DNA of 64,000 bases from Lysinibacillus sphaericus (GTDB lineage Bacteria > Bacillota > Bacilli > Bacillales_A > Planococcaceae). The translations under genes and the position numbers were made by a program. The stretch is taken from contig NZ_CP019980.1 in the NCBI RefSeq assembly GCF_002982115.1, positions 3,976,001 through 4,040,000 on the forward strand, given 5' to 3'. The notes beneath the pieces are model-generated. The model saw nothing but the letters and a program-made list of their open reading frames with translations. It did not search any database and was not told the DNA's origin. Within the stretch, counting starts at the first letter, position 1, and each line of letters begins with the position of its first letter. Positions 1 through 8,762 of this stretch are shown piece by piece.

Positions 1-518
<518 letters not shown>

Positions 519-538
519 CTATGTATCATATAGATATT

Positions 539-565
539 ATATCGGATAATTTTAACGTATTTCTA
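539..565 (-). promoter_or_regulatory. sigma-D (SigD)-like promoter of pseB
   Basis: On the minus strand a -35 element TAGA (562-565) is followed by a 15-base spacer and TCCGATAT (539-546). The sigma-D consensus is TAAA, about 15 bases, GCCGATAT, so the -10 matches 7 of 8. It would place pseB in the flagellar regulon. This is read by eye only. Confidence 0.55.
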
Positions 566-671
566 CATTTGAATAATAAATATATTATTTAATGTATTAT
601 CGCTTCTTTTTTTATTAATTTAGCTTTCAACCTCCGCAACCATTTTTCTACCAATGTTTTAATTTTTAAAG

Positions 672-716
672 AAAATAAAAAACACTTTTTGATTTAAAAT
701 ATACATTCAAAAAGTG
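672..716 (-). terminator. terminator after the maf operon
   Basis: A 10-bp stem, CACTTTTTGA (683-692) with TCAAAAAGTG (707-716), is followed on the minus strand by a T-rich run. It lies just downstream of the small gene ending at 753. Confidence 0.75.
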
Positions 717-752
717 CCCTTTAATTTAACTATCAGCTAATACCTATTATTT

Positions 753-1076
753 TCAAGCTTCTATTTGCTCAAAATATGGCAAGACTTCATATTCAAAAAT
801 ATCAGCTACAAGGACAAAATCCTGTTTTTCTAAACCTTCATTGATAAGATTTAAATATTCTTCCAATTGATGTTTATCTAAATTCGTATTGACCCCTTGG
901 TCAGTTAAAATTTCTTCCATTTGTTTAATCCACGTAATACCTTCTGAGAAATTCAGGATTTCATTTAATGCCATGGGAATTTTATCAGTTCTCAAATTAT
1001 CTGCAATATATTGTATTCCTGCTGGTATTTTTGCTACATATTTAAAATATTCATCTACAATCTCTGTTTTATCCAT
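753..1076 (-). CDS. Hypothetical small protein downstream of maf
   Basis: I do not recognise this family. The start chosen is the ATG at 1076, because GGAGGG sits seven bases before it; an upstream in-frame ATG at 1097 overlaps maf and lacks a better site. The 107-residue product is acidic, mostly helical by composition, has no signal peptide or membrane segment, and contains no cysteine. The maf stop codon and this ATG are separated by a single base, so translation is almost surely coupled. Lying between maf and pseB, it probably helps flagellin glycosylation or export, for example as a small chaperone-like partner; that role is inference only. A terminator follows at once. Confidence 0.8.
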   Translation of the reverse strand: MDKTEIVDEYFKYVAKIPAGIQYIADNLRTDKIPMALNEILNFSEGITWIKQMEEILTDQGVNTNLDKHQLEEYLNLINEGLEKQDFVLVADIFEYEVLPYFEQIEA

Positions 1077-1077
1077 G

Positions 1078-2763
1078 TTAACACCCTCCGAATTCATCTA
1101 ATGCAACTCTAGTAAATTTTAAAGATTTTTCAGTTGCCTCTAACATATTTTCATAAAGATACATATTTTGTTTATGTATTTGTTTGAAATTATCTATTCT
1201 CTCACTTTGTTTTTTATCCGTAGTCATTCGCATTACATCCATAGTAATTGGATCAACAATTCTTTCCATTATAACTTGTGGATAATATTCCTTCAATTTT
1301 GAATCTATTTTATCTAATTTTTTTAAAGTACTAGTTGTAAAGACAGTATTATTTCTCTCTTCTTTTAAAAGATGAATTGCATCCACTAGTAATTTCTTGA
1401 TTTTTAAATAGACTTGTATTTCTTGATTCATAAATTCTTTATAGTTTACTTCGTTATCATTTATATATTTTTGCAACTCTAACTTAGTAATTTTATTTTT
1501 AGGATTAATATAACTTTCACAAAATGCTACGAAATCTATTTGTGGCATACCATTAATCTTTACACCACCTTCAGTACAATTATAGATTTTATGATGATGC
1601 TGTAAGTTTTGATATAATTTTTCTAAACTTTTTCTCATACTATTAAACTGGTGATTCGTCTTTACAGTTTCTCCATAGTACCCTTCCACTTCAAATGTCA
1701 TATCTTTTTTAAAAAAATCATCTGTTAACTCACTGTAATGGTTATTATTTTCCGCATGGGATTTATTGTTCGTATATGCAAGATCTTGTCCAATGATTGC
1801 TATAGGTCCCGTACTAATTTTACTTGCAACTTCTAATGCAGTAATAGCAACTGTACCACCAGTTGATAGCATTGGTAAATCTTTACCTAGACCTTCTTTA
1901 ATACGTTTTTGAATACTATCTTCTCCATAAAAACAAAAGCTATAGCGGTTTCCTTTAAAACTTCTTTCTATTTTCCACGCATTCCCTAATCCGTAAATTA
2001 AATCAAAATCATAACATTTAATGTTTTTAAAGTGTAAATAGTTACTTTCTCCACCATCCATTGTTACTACATAGTCAGGAATAATGCCTGCAGCCAATAA
2101 AGAATTAATTGTAGAACCAGCACATATTATCAAACATTTATCTTTAATCTTTTTTAACAATGGTAATTGTTTTGTTAAGGATGGTCCACCTGAAGCTAAG
2201 ATTACTGGGCAATCATATTTATTGTAAAGTACTTTTAAACTTTGATCTTTATGAACATAGTATAAATTCATTATGTAATTTTCCTGCCATAAATCACCAA
2301 AGAATCTTATTGTGTTTTCATTTACAATATCCTCAATTTGAATATGGCGAATATAATCAAGAAATTCTTTATATTCTCTTTCAAAAATTTTATCGTAATT
2401 AGGTGAAATTAGTATATTGACCTTACGATTAAATTCAGCAATATAATCTTCTGAACGTTTACAAAAATCTTGCAAATCAGTAAAAATGTCTTCAATTGAA
2501 TCCTTATTCTCAAAATTTAAACTAGTAAATAAAGGATCATATACTAATATATCAGTATTACCATACTTTTTTGTAATAGCATTAGCTATATACCCTAGAC
2601 CATAACCAAAGAGTATATTTAAATACCCTTCTTTGTAGTTACTATTTATGTATTTTTCAGCTTCTGCTTCTGGATTGTAATTACTATGTAAATAGTACCC
2701 GTTAACTTTTGCATTTGGCTTTTCGTTTTTTGTTTGTAAATAAATTATTTCTAAATCTTCCAT
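1078..2763 (-). CDS. maf: Motility accessory factor (Maf), flagellin glycosyltransferase
   Basis: A 561-residue protein of the Maf/MptE-like (DUF115) family. These proteins transfer pseudaminic or related nonulosonic acids to flagellin in the cytoplasm before export. The signature segment around residues 185-240 is visible: ASGGPSL, then CAGSTINSLLAAGIIPDYVV and MDGG, with a second conserved stretch STGGTVAITALEVA and IIGQDLAY. It carries no signal peptide. The ATG at 2763 has a perfect AAGGAGGA five bases upstream; an alternative ATG at 2784 is preceded by GGGAGAGG and would add seven residues. It lies directly behind hag with its own sigma-D-like promoter and is coupled to the small gene downstream. 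Confidence 0.88.
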   Translation of the reverse strand: MEDLEIIYLQTKNEKPNAKVNGYYLHSNYNPEAEAEKYINSNYKEGYLNILFGYGLGYIANAITKKYGNTDILVYDPLFTSLNFENKDSIEDIFTDLQDFCKRSEDYIAEFNRKVNILISPNYDKIFEREYKEFLDYIRHIQIEDIVNENTIRFFGDLWQENYIMNLYYVHKDQSLKVLYNKYDCPVILASGGPSLTKQLPLLKKIKDKCLIICAGSTINSLLAAGIIPDYVVTMDGGESNYLHFKNIKCYDFDLIYGLGNAWKIERSFKGNRYSFCFYGEDSIQKRIKEGLGKDLPMLSTGGTVAITALEVASKISTGPIAIIGQDLAYTNNKSHAENNNHYSELTDDFFKKDMTFEVEGYYGETVKTNHQFNSMRKSLEKLYQNLQHHHKIYNCTEGGVKINGMPQIDFVAFCESYINPKNKITKLELQKYINDNEVNYKEFMNQEIQVYLKIKKLLVDAIHLLKEERNNTVFTTSTLKKLDKIDSKLKEYYPQVIMERIVDPITMDVMRMTTDKKQSERIDNFKQIHKQNMYLYENMLEATEKSLKFTRVALDEFGGC

Positions 2764-2835
2764 AAGATCCTCCTTGCTTCTCATAGTGAGGCCTCTCCCT
2801 GTAAGAAGAGTTTATTAAATATCTACTCTTTGTTT

Positions 2836-2861
2836 ATATCGGTGTAAATAAGGATTTTTAA
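2836..2861 (-). promoter_or_regulatory. sigma-D-like promoter of maf
   Basis: The minus strand shows ACCGATAT (2836-2843), a 7 of 8 match to the sigma-D -10 element, with TTAA/TAAA 13 to 14 bases upstream (2857-2861). It lies between the hag terminator and maf, so maf can be transcribed independently of hag by the flagellar sigma factor. Confidence 0.6.
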
Positions 2862-2869
2862 AATTATTA

Positions 2870-2905
2870 TCAAAAAAAGCTTGAACGAAATTTCGTTCAA
2901 GCTTT
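2870..2905 (-). terminator. hag terminator
   Basis: A perfect palindrome with 14-bp arms, AAGCTTGAACGAAA and its complement (2877-2904), is followed on the minus strand by a run of T. It lies 25 bases after the hag stop codon. Confidence 0.9.
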
Positions 2906-2929
2906 TAATATTTCATGCTAACTAGTCAA

Positions 2930-3739
2930 TTATTGTAATAATTGAAGAACACCTTGTGGTTGTTGGTTAGCTTGAGCTAACATTGATTGAGCAGCTTGCA
3001 TTAAGATATTGTTCTTAGTGAAGCCCATCATTTCTTTCGCCATGTCAGTGTCACGGATACGTGATTCAGCAGCTGTTAAGTTTTCAGAAGTTGCACCTAA
3101 GTTATTGATAGTGTGCTCTAAACGGTTTTGAACAGCACCTAAATCAGAACGTTGTGAAGAAACTGCTTCTAAAGCGTCGTTGAAGTTTTTGATAGCTTTG
3201 TCAGCTTTAGTTTGAGTATCAATTGAACCAGTAATTTTCAATCCAGCTGTATCCATAGTAGTGATTTTTAATGTAATTGCTTGTCCATCATTAGCACCGA
3301 TATGGAATTTTTTGCCAGAAAAAGTACCATCTAATAAGTTTTGAGTATTGAACTCTGTATTTTTAGCGATACGGTCGATTTCTGATTTTAATGCTGTTAC
3401 TTCTTTGTTAAGTGCTGTACGGTCTGCTGATACGTTTGTATCGTTTGCAGATTGTACTGCTAATTCACGCATACGTTGTAGAATTGCGTGAGTTTCGTTA
3501 AGAGCACCCTCAGCAGTTTGGATTAAAGAGATTGAGTCTTGAGCGTTTTTAGTTGCCATGTCAAGACCACGGATTTGTCCGCGCATTTTTTCAGAGATAG
3601 CTAAACCAGCAGCGTCATCGCCAGCACGGTTTACTTTGTAACCTGAAGATAATTTCTCAAGGTTTTTAGAAGCTTGTGTGTTGTTGAAAGTAAGGTTACG
3701 GTGTGTGTTTAAAGCTGAAATGTTGTGTTGAATTCTCAT
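2930..3739 (-). CDS. hag: Flagellin
   Basis: This is the flagellar filament subunit, 269 residues, a minimal flagellin close in size to other short Bacillales Hag proteins. The conserved N-terminal D0/D1 region begins MRIQHNISALNTHRNL and the C-terminal D1/D0 region contains NRLEHTINNL and MAKEMMGFTKNNIL, ending in the usual LLQ. The variable middle is only about 50 residues, so there is little room for extra surface domains. An AAGGAGG site precedes the ATG. The leader carries a CsrA-binding hairpin, and a sigma-D-like promoter lies about 100 bases upstream. csrA and fliW sit immediately before it, and the neighbouring maf and pseB suggest that it is glycosylated. Confidence 0.98.
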   Translation of the reverse strand: MRIQHNISALNTHRNLTFNNTQASKNLEKLSSGYKVNRAGDDAAGLAISEKMRGQIRGLDMATKNAQDSISLIQTAEGALNETHAILQRMRELAVQSANDTNVSADRTALNKEVTALKSEIDRIAKNTEFNTQNLLDGTFSGKKFHIGANDGQAITLKITTMDTAGLKITGSIDTQTKADKAIKNFNDALEAVSSQRSDLGAVQNRLEHTINNLGATSENLTAAESRIRDTDMAKEMMGFTKNNILMQAAQSMLAQANQQPQGVLQLLQ

Positions 3740-3771
3740 TTGGAATTCCTCCTTGAATGTTTGTTTTTGTT

Positions 3772-3791
3772 ATTCCACATCCGTGTGGAAT
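3772..3791 (-). promoter_or_regulatory. CsrA-binding hairpin in the hag leader
   Basis: On the transcript strand ATTCCACA and TGTGGAAT form an 8-bp stem that presents CGGA in the loop. The ten bases ACACGGATGT (3777-3786) match the CsrA consensus ACANGGANGT at every position. The hag ribosome site, AAGGAGG, supplies a second GGA about 25 bases downstream, as in the two-site hag leader of Bacillus subtilis. Confidence 0.85.
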
Positions 3792-3840
3792 ATTGTCGGT
3801 TTAGGTTGTATGTATGTACTTCCCTTACCCTACAATCTAT

Positions 3841-3866
3841 ATATCGTTAGTAGTTGGAAAAGTTTA
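3841..3866 (-). promoter_or_regulatory. sigma-D-like promoter of hag
   Basis: The minus strand shows TAAA (3863-3866), 14 bases, then AACGATAT (3841-3848), which matches the sigma-D -10 consensus GCCGATAT at 6 of 8 positions. It lies about 100 bases before the hag start, upstream of the CsrA hairpin. Confidence 0.6.
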
Positions 3867-3920
3867 ATAGTTTTTTAAAAGTTTTTTTATTTTTTTATGT
3901 AATAGATTCATAGTACTAAT

Positions 3921-4139
3921 TTATTTTTTCTTTAGTTGCTCTAAAAAGTTGGAAGATGAAGCAAGTGCTTCTTTATTTTGCGCTTGAATTGCTTGAAAAA
4001 CTTCTGAACGATGTACTTTTACTGTTTTGGGCGCAACTATACCAAGTTTAATTTGGTCACCTTCAACTGCTAATATTTTTATTTCGATTTGATCGCCTAT
4101 CATGATAGATTCATCTTTTTTTCGTGAAAGGACTAGCAT
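3921..4139 (-). CDS. csrA: Carbon storage regulator, CsrA
   Basis: A 72-residue RNA-binding dimer that represses hag translation by covering its ribosome site. The product starts [16 protein letters not shown] and contains the family core EIKILAV, IKLGI and VHRSE; the C-terminal tail is helical and lysine-rich. The start at 4139 is fixed by homology and overlaps the fliW stop by one base (TAATG), so the two proteins are made together. A longer open frame to 4223 exists but lies inside fliW. FliW sequesters CsrA until flagellin is exported, which completes the Hag-FliW-CsrA feedback loop. Confidence 0.97.
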   Translation of the reverse strand: MLVLSRKKDESIMIGDQIEIKILAVEGDQIKLGIVAPKTVKVHRSEVFQAIQAQNKEALASSSNFLEQLKKK

Positions 4140-4582
4140 TATTTCGCACTTCCTTCCAATGGCTGCATCGGAAAGCGTAATGGATAGATTTTGTTGTCTT
4201 GAAGAACGATTTGTTTCCCACATTTCTTTTCTATATTTAAAATAACGGGTGCTAGCAAGTTAATAGTAGAATCTTTAAATGTGTCCTTCATTGTGACAAT
4301 GGCATATGGAAGAACATCTTCTTCTTTTTCAATTTGTAATTGCGCACGATCCTCATCGCTAATTTCAAAGCTATAATCTGGTTTAAATGCAAAAGGATAG
4401 GCTACAACAAAACCGATTTCTTTATGCACAACAGATTGTAGTAATGCGAGGGGAAGGTCTGCATCGATTGGCAACAAAACGAATTCTCTTTCTTCCTCTA
4501 AGCCTAATAAGCCATGTTCAAACGTCAAAATATCTTGATTAGCAATTTCCACTTCACCTAAAAATTTTGTAGCAATTTTCAT
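4139..4582 (-). CDS. fliW: Flagellar assembly factor, CsrA antagonist
   Basis: A 147-residue cytoplasmic FliW. The N-terminal [30 protein letters not shown] and the later [21 protein letters not shown] are family hallmarks. FliW binds either flagellin or CsrA: when flagellin accumulates inside the cell it takes FliW away, freeing CsrA to shut off hag translation. The gene is 17 bases from the DUF6470 gene and overlaps csrA by one base. Length and order match the Bacillus operon. No anomaly is visible. Confidence 0.96.
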   Translation of the reverse strand: MKIATKFLGEVEIANQDILTFEHGLLGLEEEREFVLLPIDADLPLALLQSVVHKEIGFVVAYPFAFKPDYSFEISDEDRAQLQIEKEEDVLPYAIVTMKDTFKDSTINLLAPVILNIEKKCGKQIVLQDNKIYPLRFPMQPLEGSAK

Positions 4583-4599
4583 ATTTTCCGTGCACTCCT

Positions 4600-5163
4600 T
4601 TAAATGATGACATCAATGTCAACATCTGGTCTTTGTATCATTGTACCAGTTACTTTCCCTGGTGTGTATTCATGGATTGGTTTGTTCACTTGCGCGTCAA
4701 TAATTGGTTCTCTACGTTGAATATTGACGTCAGTTGTACCAGGCGTGTAGTCAATTTTAACAGAGCCGACAGAAGGTACAAATTTTATATTAAATTGCAC
4801 CCGGTGTGGTCCGTGATTTTGTTTAGCGATATTTTGGATGGTTGCTCTCCCTTGATCTTTGCCAGCATTCTCCATCATTTGTCGCCCTTCCCTAGCTCTG
4901 CGTGCCATCCCCTTCAATGCTTCTTGTTTGCCCTTTTGAGCATAATTGGCACTTGATTCTAATGGTCCAATTAACCCTAAATCTCGTCTCGCTTGAGATG
5001 AATCAATTTTCAATACACTGCGTGTTGTATGAATCTCAAGTGTTGCGGCAGGCTGTTCAATTTGCTGTGTAGCTCTTGGCTGTTTAATATATTGCTGTGG
5101 TCTAGCAATATTAAGATCAATTTGTGCGTCGGTTGTACGTATTTGGATTTGTGGGAGTTTCAT
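4600..5163 (-). CDS. DUF6470 (YviE-like) flagellar operon protein
   Basis: A 187-residue cytoplasmic protein at the position of yviE between flgL and fliW. It begins [19 protein letters not shown] and is built of short beta-type stretches with IQIRT and LEIHTT motifs around a helical, positively charged middle (about 70-115: [18 protein letters not shown]). The function of the family is not established; conservation between flgL and fliW suggests a part in flagellar assembly. AGGAGAGGT sits before the ATG. A hairpin at 5185-5213 separates it from flgL and may lower its expression relative to the hook genes. Confidence 0.85.
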   Translation of the reverse strand: MKLPQIQIRTTDAQIDLNIARPQQYIKQPRATQQIEQPAATLEIHTTRSVLKIDSSQARRDLGLIGPLESSANYAQKGKQEALKGMARRAREGRQMMENAGKDQGRATIQNIAKQNHGPHRVQFNIKFVPSVGSVKIDYTPGTTDVNIQRREPIIDAQVNKPIHEYTPGKVTGTMIQRPDVDIDVII

Positions 5164-5179
5164 CTATACCTCTCCTTTC

Positions 5180-5213
5180 AAGAAAAGCGTCTGAACAAAA
5201 TGTTCAAACGCTT
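5180..5213 (-). terminator. intra-operon hairpin between flgL and the DUF6470 gene
   Basis: AAGCGT-c-TGAACA pairs with TGTTCA-a-ACGCTT across a three-base loop. On the minus strand the stem is followed by CTTTTCTT, a weak T tract, so it may terminate partially or protect the upstream messenger. Confidence 0.55.
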
Positions 5214-5247
5214 AGATTTTATAGCAGAAAACTAGTGTTAATATATA

Positions 5248-6162
5248 TTATCTAATAAAATCGACTAAAGTTTGCTGAATTATTTTAGAGCCCACAGACA
5301 ATGATGCCTGATGAATTGCTTCTGATGTTACCATTTGTGTTATAGCTTTTGCATAATCGACATCTTCGTTATTCGATAATTGCTTCGTCACGCTAATTTC
5401 ACGAATTGATAAGCGATTTTCCATTAATTCCACGCGATTTTGGCGCGCTCCCACATCGGCTTGAGCTTCCAGTATTTTATTATGCATGTTTGTAATATCA
5501 TCTGATGTACTTGTAGTTGAAACGCCACCTAATGTAGAGCTGATTTCTTCTCCTGTAGCAAGTGGAACTCTATTCGGGTCTAACAGCCCAACAATTTTAC
5601 TCATCATATCATCAACATTTTTAAATAAATCTTTTCCTACAGTATTTACGTTCATTTGAATGCCATCATATACTTCAATTTTTACATCTTCGGTATTGAT
5701 ATTCGCTGTGTTAATTGCCCCATTTAAAAATAGCGGTTGTCCTGTCTTTGTACCGCTGAATATATAACGGTCTCCTACTTTTGTGTTGGCTATATCTTGA
5801 ATTTGTTTTTGAATTTGATCCATTTCAGATTTAATCTTCGCTCGATCATCTGGTGTATTTGTATCGTTTGCTGCTTGAATAACAAGCTCACGTACTCGCT
5901 TCATTTGTTCGCCTACTTGATTTAATGACTCATCAGATGTATCTAGCCAGTTATTCACTTCATTCATGTTTCGTGAATATTGTTCAACTTGTCCTAAATC
6001 ACGTCGATAGCCCATACCTTTTACTGCCACTACTGGGTCATCTGAAGGTCTTGTAATTTTAGAACCTGAATTTATTTGATTTTGTAGCTTCGACAGTTTC
6101 CCGTAGTTATTATTTAAGTTCAGAAGCATGTTATTCGATAACATAGATTGTGTTACGCGCAT
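5248..6162 (-). CDS. flgL: Flagellar hook-filament junction protein FlgL (HAP3)
   Basis: A 304-residue junction protein with the flagellin-like N-terminus MRVTQSMLSNNMLLNLNNNY and C-terminal ALSVG-type helix (HQASLSVGSKIIQQTLVDFI). FlgL joins the hook-proximal FlgK ring to the filament. The GSKITRPSDDP segment near residue 33 and the KVGDRYIFSGTKT turn near 145 are typical. A GGAGC site precedes the ATG. The gene is 40 bases behind flgK in the same direction and is surely co-transcribed. Confidence 0.96.
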   Translation of the reverse strand: MRVTQSMLSNNMLLNLNNNYGKLSKLQNQINSGSKITRPSDDPVVAVKGMGYRRDLGQVEQYSRNMNEVNNWLDTSDESLNQVGEQMKRVRELVIQAANDTNTPDDRAKIKSEMDQIQKQIQDIANTKVGDRYIFSGTKTGQPLFLNGAINTANINTEDVKIEVYDGIQMNVNTVGKDLFKNVDDMMSKIVGLLDPNRVPLATGEEISSTLGGVSTTSTSDDITNMHNKILEAQADVGARQNRVELMENRLSIREISVTKQLSNNEDVDYAKAITQMVTSEAIHQASLSVGSKIIQQTLVDFIR

Positions 6163-6202
6163 GTTTGTAAAAGCTCCTTCCTTTTTGTCAAACTAGATTC
6201 GT

Positions 6203-7750
6203 TTAGATTCCTACCCGGCCCATGCCGTTAATAATTTTGTCTAATGTTTCATCGATTACGGTAATCATTCGAGCATTGGCGTTATACGCTTGTTGGAATG
6301 TAATCATATTGGTCATTTCTTCATCCAACGATACGGAAGTAATTGCTGCACGATTATTGCCAAGTGTCACAAGCAATGTTTCAGAAGTTCCGTTTAAACG
6401 TGCCGCTTCTTCTCCATCAACACCTAGTTTCCCAATAATTCCTTGATAGAATGAGTTAAATGTTGCGCCATCTAAATTCGCTTGAACCTTTGACTGGATA
6501 TTCGACAGTTCAAGTGCCCATTTACCGTTCCCTTCTTCATTTGCCCCTGAAGAAGCTGCCAATTTTGATGAATCTTTTATAAGTGCATCATTTACTTTAA
6601 TATTGCCTGCTGACAATGGTTTTGTATTATCAATCGGTTCAAAGAAATCGAGTGTGCTTTGAGCACCAGTGAAATCAAATCCTTGCTTATGCATTGCATT
6701 AAAGACATTGGCAAATTCCGAAGCCAATTTGTCAATGTTAACCATCGTTTCAGGATAATAGCCTTTCGGACCTGTTGCACTTTCATAACCATATGAATCA
6801 ATTACAGATAGTAATTTACCTTTGCCAGGCTCTAACTGGTCATATGTAATCGTTCCTGAATCTGCTGTACCTGTGCCGTTTACTTTAATGTTTGTAAAAA
6901 GATTCGCTAAATTTGTACCATCAATTTGTGTAGTGCCACTGTTGACTTCAATATTAGCAGCATCTTTACCATTAACTAATTTTATTTCTGTATTTGTGCC
7001 ATATGGCTTGAATGTAATCGTCACACTACCTTCGGCTACACTAGAAGCAAGCCCTCCTGAAGGAACACGTTCAACTGAAACTGGGATATAACTATTTAAT
7101 TCATCGATTAACACATCGCGTGCATCATATAAATCATTCGGTACATGACCATTTGGTTCAACCTCTTGCACTTGCTTATTAATGGAAGCAATTTGCTTTA
7201 GTAATGAGTTGATGCGATTTGTCGACACACTAATTTCGTTACCTATGTTGCCTTGAATCGTCTTTAGTTGCGTATCCATATAGTTAAAGGATTGAGCTAA
7301 GTGATTGGCACGCTCAATTGCCACTTTACGTGATGCCGCGTTTTCTGGAGCCGTACTTACATCTTGTAGACCTTTCCAAAACTGTTCCAATGCTGCGTTT
7401 AAACCAAATTTAGATGGTTCATCCATAATATCTTCCATTTGAGAAATAGCATTCGAACGTGATTCCCAGTAACCTAATTTATTCGTTTCTTGACGGAATT
7501 GTCGATCGATAAACTCATCGCGAATGCGTTGAATGGAGCCAGTTTCTACCCCTGTTCCCATATGACCAGGGTAATTTGGTGTATTTAAACCTGCTGTTGG
7601 AAATCCTGGTGTAGCTTGCATGTTTACTCGTTGACGTGAGTAGCCAAGTGTATTGGCGTTCGAAATATTATGACCTGTTGTATATAGAGCTGATTGCTGT
7701 GTAAATAAACCGCTTCTACTTGTTTCTAAGCCCATAAATGTTGAGCGCAT
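6203..7750 (-). CDS. flgK: Flagellar hook-associated protein FlgK (HAP1)
   Basis: A 515-residue protein that forms the first junction ring between hook and filament. It starts MRSTFMGLETSRSGLF, then ALYTTGHNISNANTLGYSRQ, the classical FlgK N-terminus, and ends with the helical NANARMITVIDETLDKIIN that packs in the D0 layer. The start at 7750 is preceded by GGGAGGA eight bases upstream; the frame stays open upstream to 7843 but that part overlaps flgN. The middle domain (about 130-420) is variable. It is exported by the flagellar type III system with FlgN as chaperone, encoded just upstream. Confidence 0.96.
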   Translation of the reverse strand: MRSTFMGLETSRSGLFTQQSALYTTGHNISNANTLGYSRQRVNMQATPGFPTAGLNTPNYPGHMGTGVETGSIQRIRDEFIDRQFRQETNKLGYWESRSNAISQMEDIMDEPSKFGLNAALEQFWKGLQDVSTAPENAASRKVAIERANHLAQSFNYMDTQLKTIQGNIGNEISVSTNRINSLLKQIASINKQVQEVEPNGHVPNDLYDARDVLIDELNSYIPVSVERVPSGGLASSVAEGSVTITFKPYGTNTEIKLVNGKDAANIEVNSGTTQIDGTNLANLFTNIKVNGTGTADSGTITYDQLEPGKGKLLSVIDSYGYESATGPKGYYPETMVNIDKLASEFANVFNAMHKQGFDFTGAQSTLDFFEPIDNTKPLSAGNIKVNDALIKDSSKLAASSGANEEGNGKWALELSNIQSKVQANLDGATFNSFYQGIIGKLGVDGEEAARLNGTSETLLVTLGNNRAAITSVSLDEEMTNMITFQQAYNANARMITVIDETLDKIINGMGRVGI

Positions 7751-7784
7751 TCTTGTTCCTCCCTTAAATAACGTTTTAATAAAA

Positions 7785-8285
7785 TTATGCTTGAGAATCG
7801 AAGTACGATTTTTTTGCCATTGTATTCGTACCGCGCACTTCACGCCCCGAATAATTCATTTGCTCAGGACGCGGACGTAACGCATCTAATGTCAGATTGA
7901 CGAATTGCAATGATTGAAATACTAATTTTTGATTGAGTTCATTTTGTTTGCGTAAATCATTAATAATTGACATGAGTCGATCGCGAACAGCTGATAGTGT
8001 GTCTTTTTCATCATCTTGTTCAGCAGCTTCGATGACATCAGCGACAGTCATTTTGTCAGTGGACGCAACTCCTTTTGCTCCCAGGTATTGTGTTACCTGT
8101 ATCTGACGCTGTTGCTCGAGCTTATCGATAGCCGCTACATGCGCCTGCTCATCCTTGAGCATTTGGTCAAGTGCTTTCATATCGCCAGTTTTTATGATTT
8201 CTGTTTTTTTATAGGCTAGTTCGAGCAAGCTTTTATGCATTCTTTCTAGCTTTGTTAATGTAGAACAAATCGTCTCTACAGACAT
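7785..8285 (-). CDS. flgN: Flagellar export chaperone FlgN
   Basis: A 166-residue, mostly helical cytoplasmic protein (YvyG/FlgN family) that binds FlgK and FlgL before export. The alternating hydrophobic pattern, LLELAYKKTEIIKTGDMKAL near residues 20-40 and LRKQNELNQKLVFQSLQFV near 115-135, fits the family's coiled coils. The ATG at 8285 lies 11 bases from AAAGGG; a GTG at 8297 is also in frame but sits on that ribosome site. It lies between flgM and flgK as in Bacillus subtilis. Confidence 0.92.
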   Translation of the reverse strand: MSVETICSTLTKLERMHKSLLELAYKKTEIIKTGDMKALDQMLKDEQAHVAAIDKLEQQRQIQVTQYLGAKGVASTDKMTVADVIEAAEQDDEKDTLSAVRDRLMSIINDLRKQNELNQKLVFQSLQFVNLTLDALRPRPEQMNYSGREVRGTNTMAKKSYFDSQA

Positions 8286-8312
8286 TTTGCTAAACACCCT
8301 TTCTGTTATTTC

Positions 8313-8573
8313 CTAGAAACGATAGTATTTCAGCATATCTTCAGCAACTTTACGAGCATTGACCTTATATTCTCCAGAATCAATATCTGCCTTTAACTGT
8401 TGCACACGCTCTGCACGTTCTGCACTGTAAGTAGTAACACCTTGCATGTTCTGAGCGGCTTTTGAAATTTCAATTTTATCAGCAAATGACGCTTTATTTG
8501 TGTCAGATTTCACATTGCGTACTTGATTTTTATAGGCATTTACTGCATTAACACCATAAGATGTGATTTTCAT
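8313..8573 (-). CDS. flgM: Anti-sigma-D factor FlgM
   Basis: An 86-residue protein that binds the flagellar sigma factor until the hook-basal body is complete. N-terminal MKITSYGVNAVNAYKNQ and C-terminal ADIDSGEYKVNARKVAEDML are family features; the last part is the sigma-binding helix region. Two ATGs are possible. The one at 8573 has GGGGG six bases upstream, whereas the ATG at 8579 abuts it, so 8573 is preferred. A sigma-D-like promoter precedes the gene, giving the usual autoregulation. It heads the flgM-flgN-flgK-flgL run. Confidence 0.95.
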   Translation of the reverse strand: MKITSYGVNAVNAYKNQVRNVKSDTNKASFADKIEISKAAQNMQGVTTYSAERAERVQQLKADIDSGEYKVNARKVAEDMLKYYRF

Positions 8574-8609
8574 GTTCATCCCCCTATCTTAAAAGCTTAT
8601 CTTACTATT

Positions 8610-8636
8610 ATTTCGGATTGTCTCCAACAATGTTAA
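8610..8636 (-). promoter_or_regulatory. sigma-D-like promoter of flgM
   Basis: The minus strand shows TTAA (8633-8636), 15 bases, then TCCGAAAT (8610-8617), which matches the sigma-D -10 at 6 of 8 positions. It lies about 40 bases upstream of the flgM start. Confidence 0.55.
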
Positions 8637-8647
8637 GTTTTCAAATA

Positions 8648-8688
8648 TAAAAAAGTGTGCTAATTTTGTTTAAAATTAACACACTTTC
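8648..8688 (-). terminator. terminator after yvyF
   Basis: AAAGTGTG-c-TAATTTT pairs with AAAATTA-ACACACTTT and is followed on the minus strand by a T run. It separates the comF/yvyF unit from the flgM promoter. Confidence 0.8.
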
Positions 8689-8762
8689 GCTTATCAACCA
8701 TCTTGCAAGGTGCATAATTTACCTTCGATGCATTTTTTACGAAAATTGGCAGGATGTCAACA

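Noticed and set aside
4139..4223. A longer CsrA start
   Set aside because: CsrA proteins begin MLVL; the extension lies inside fliW and has no family match.
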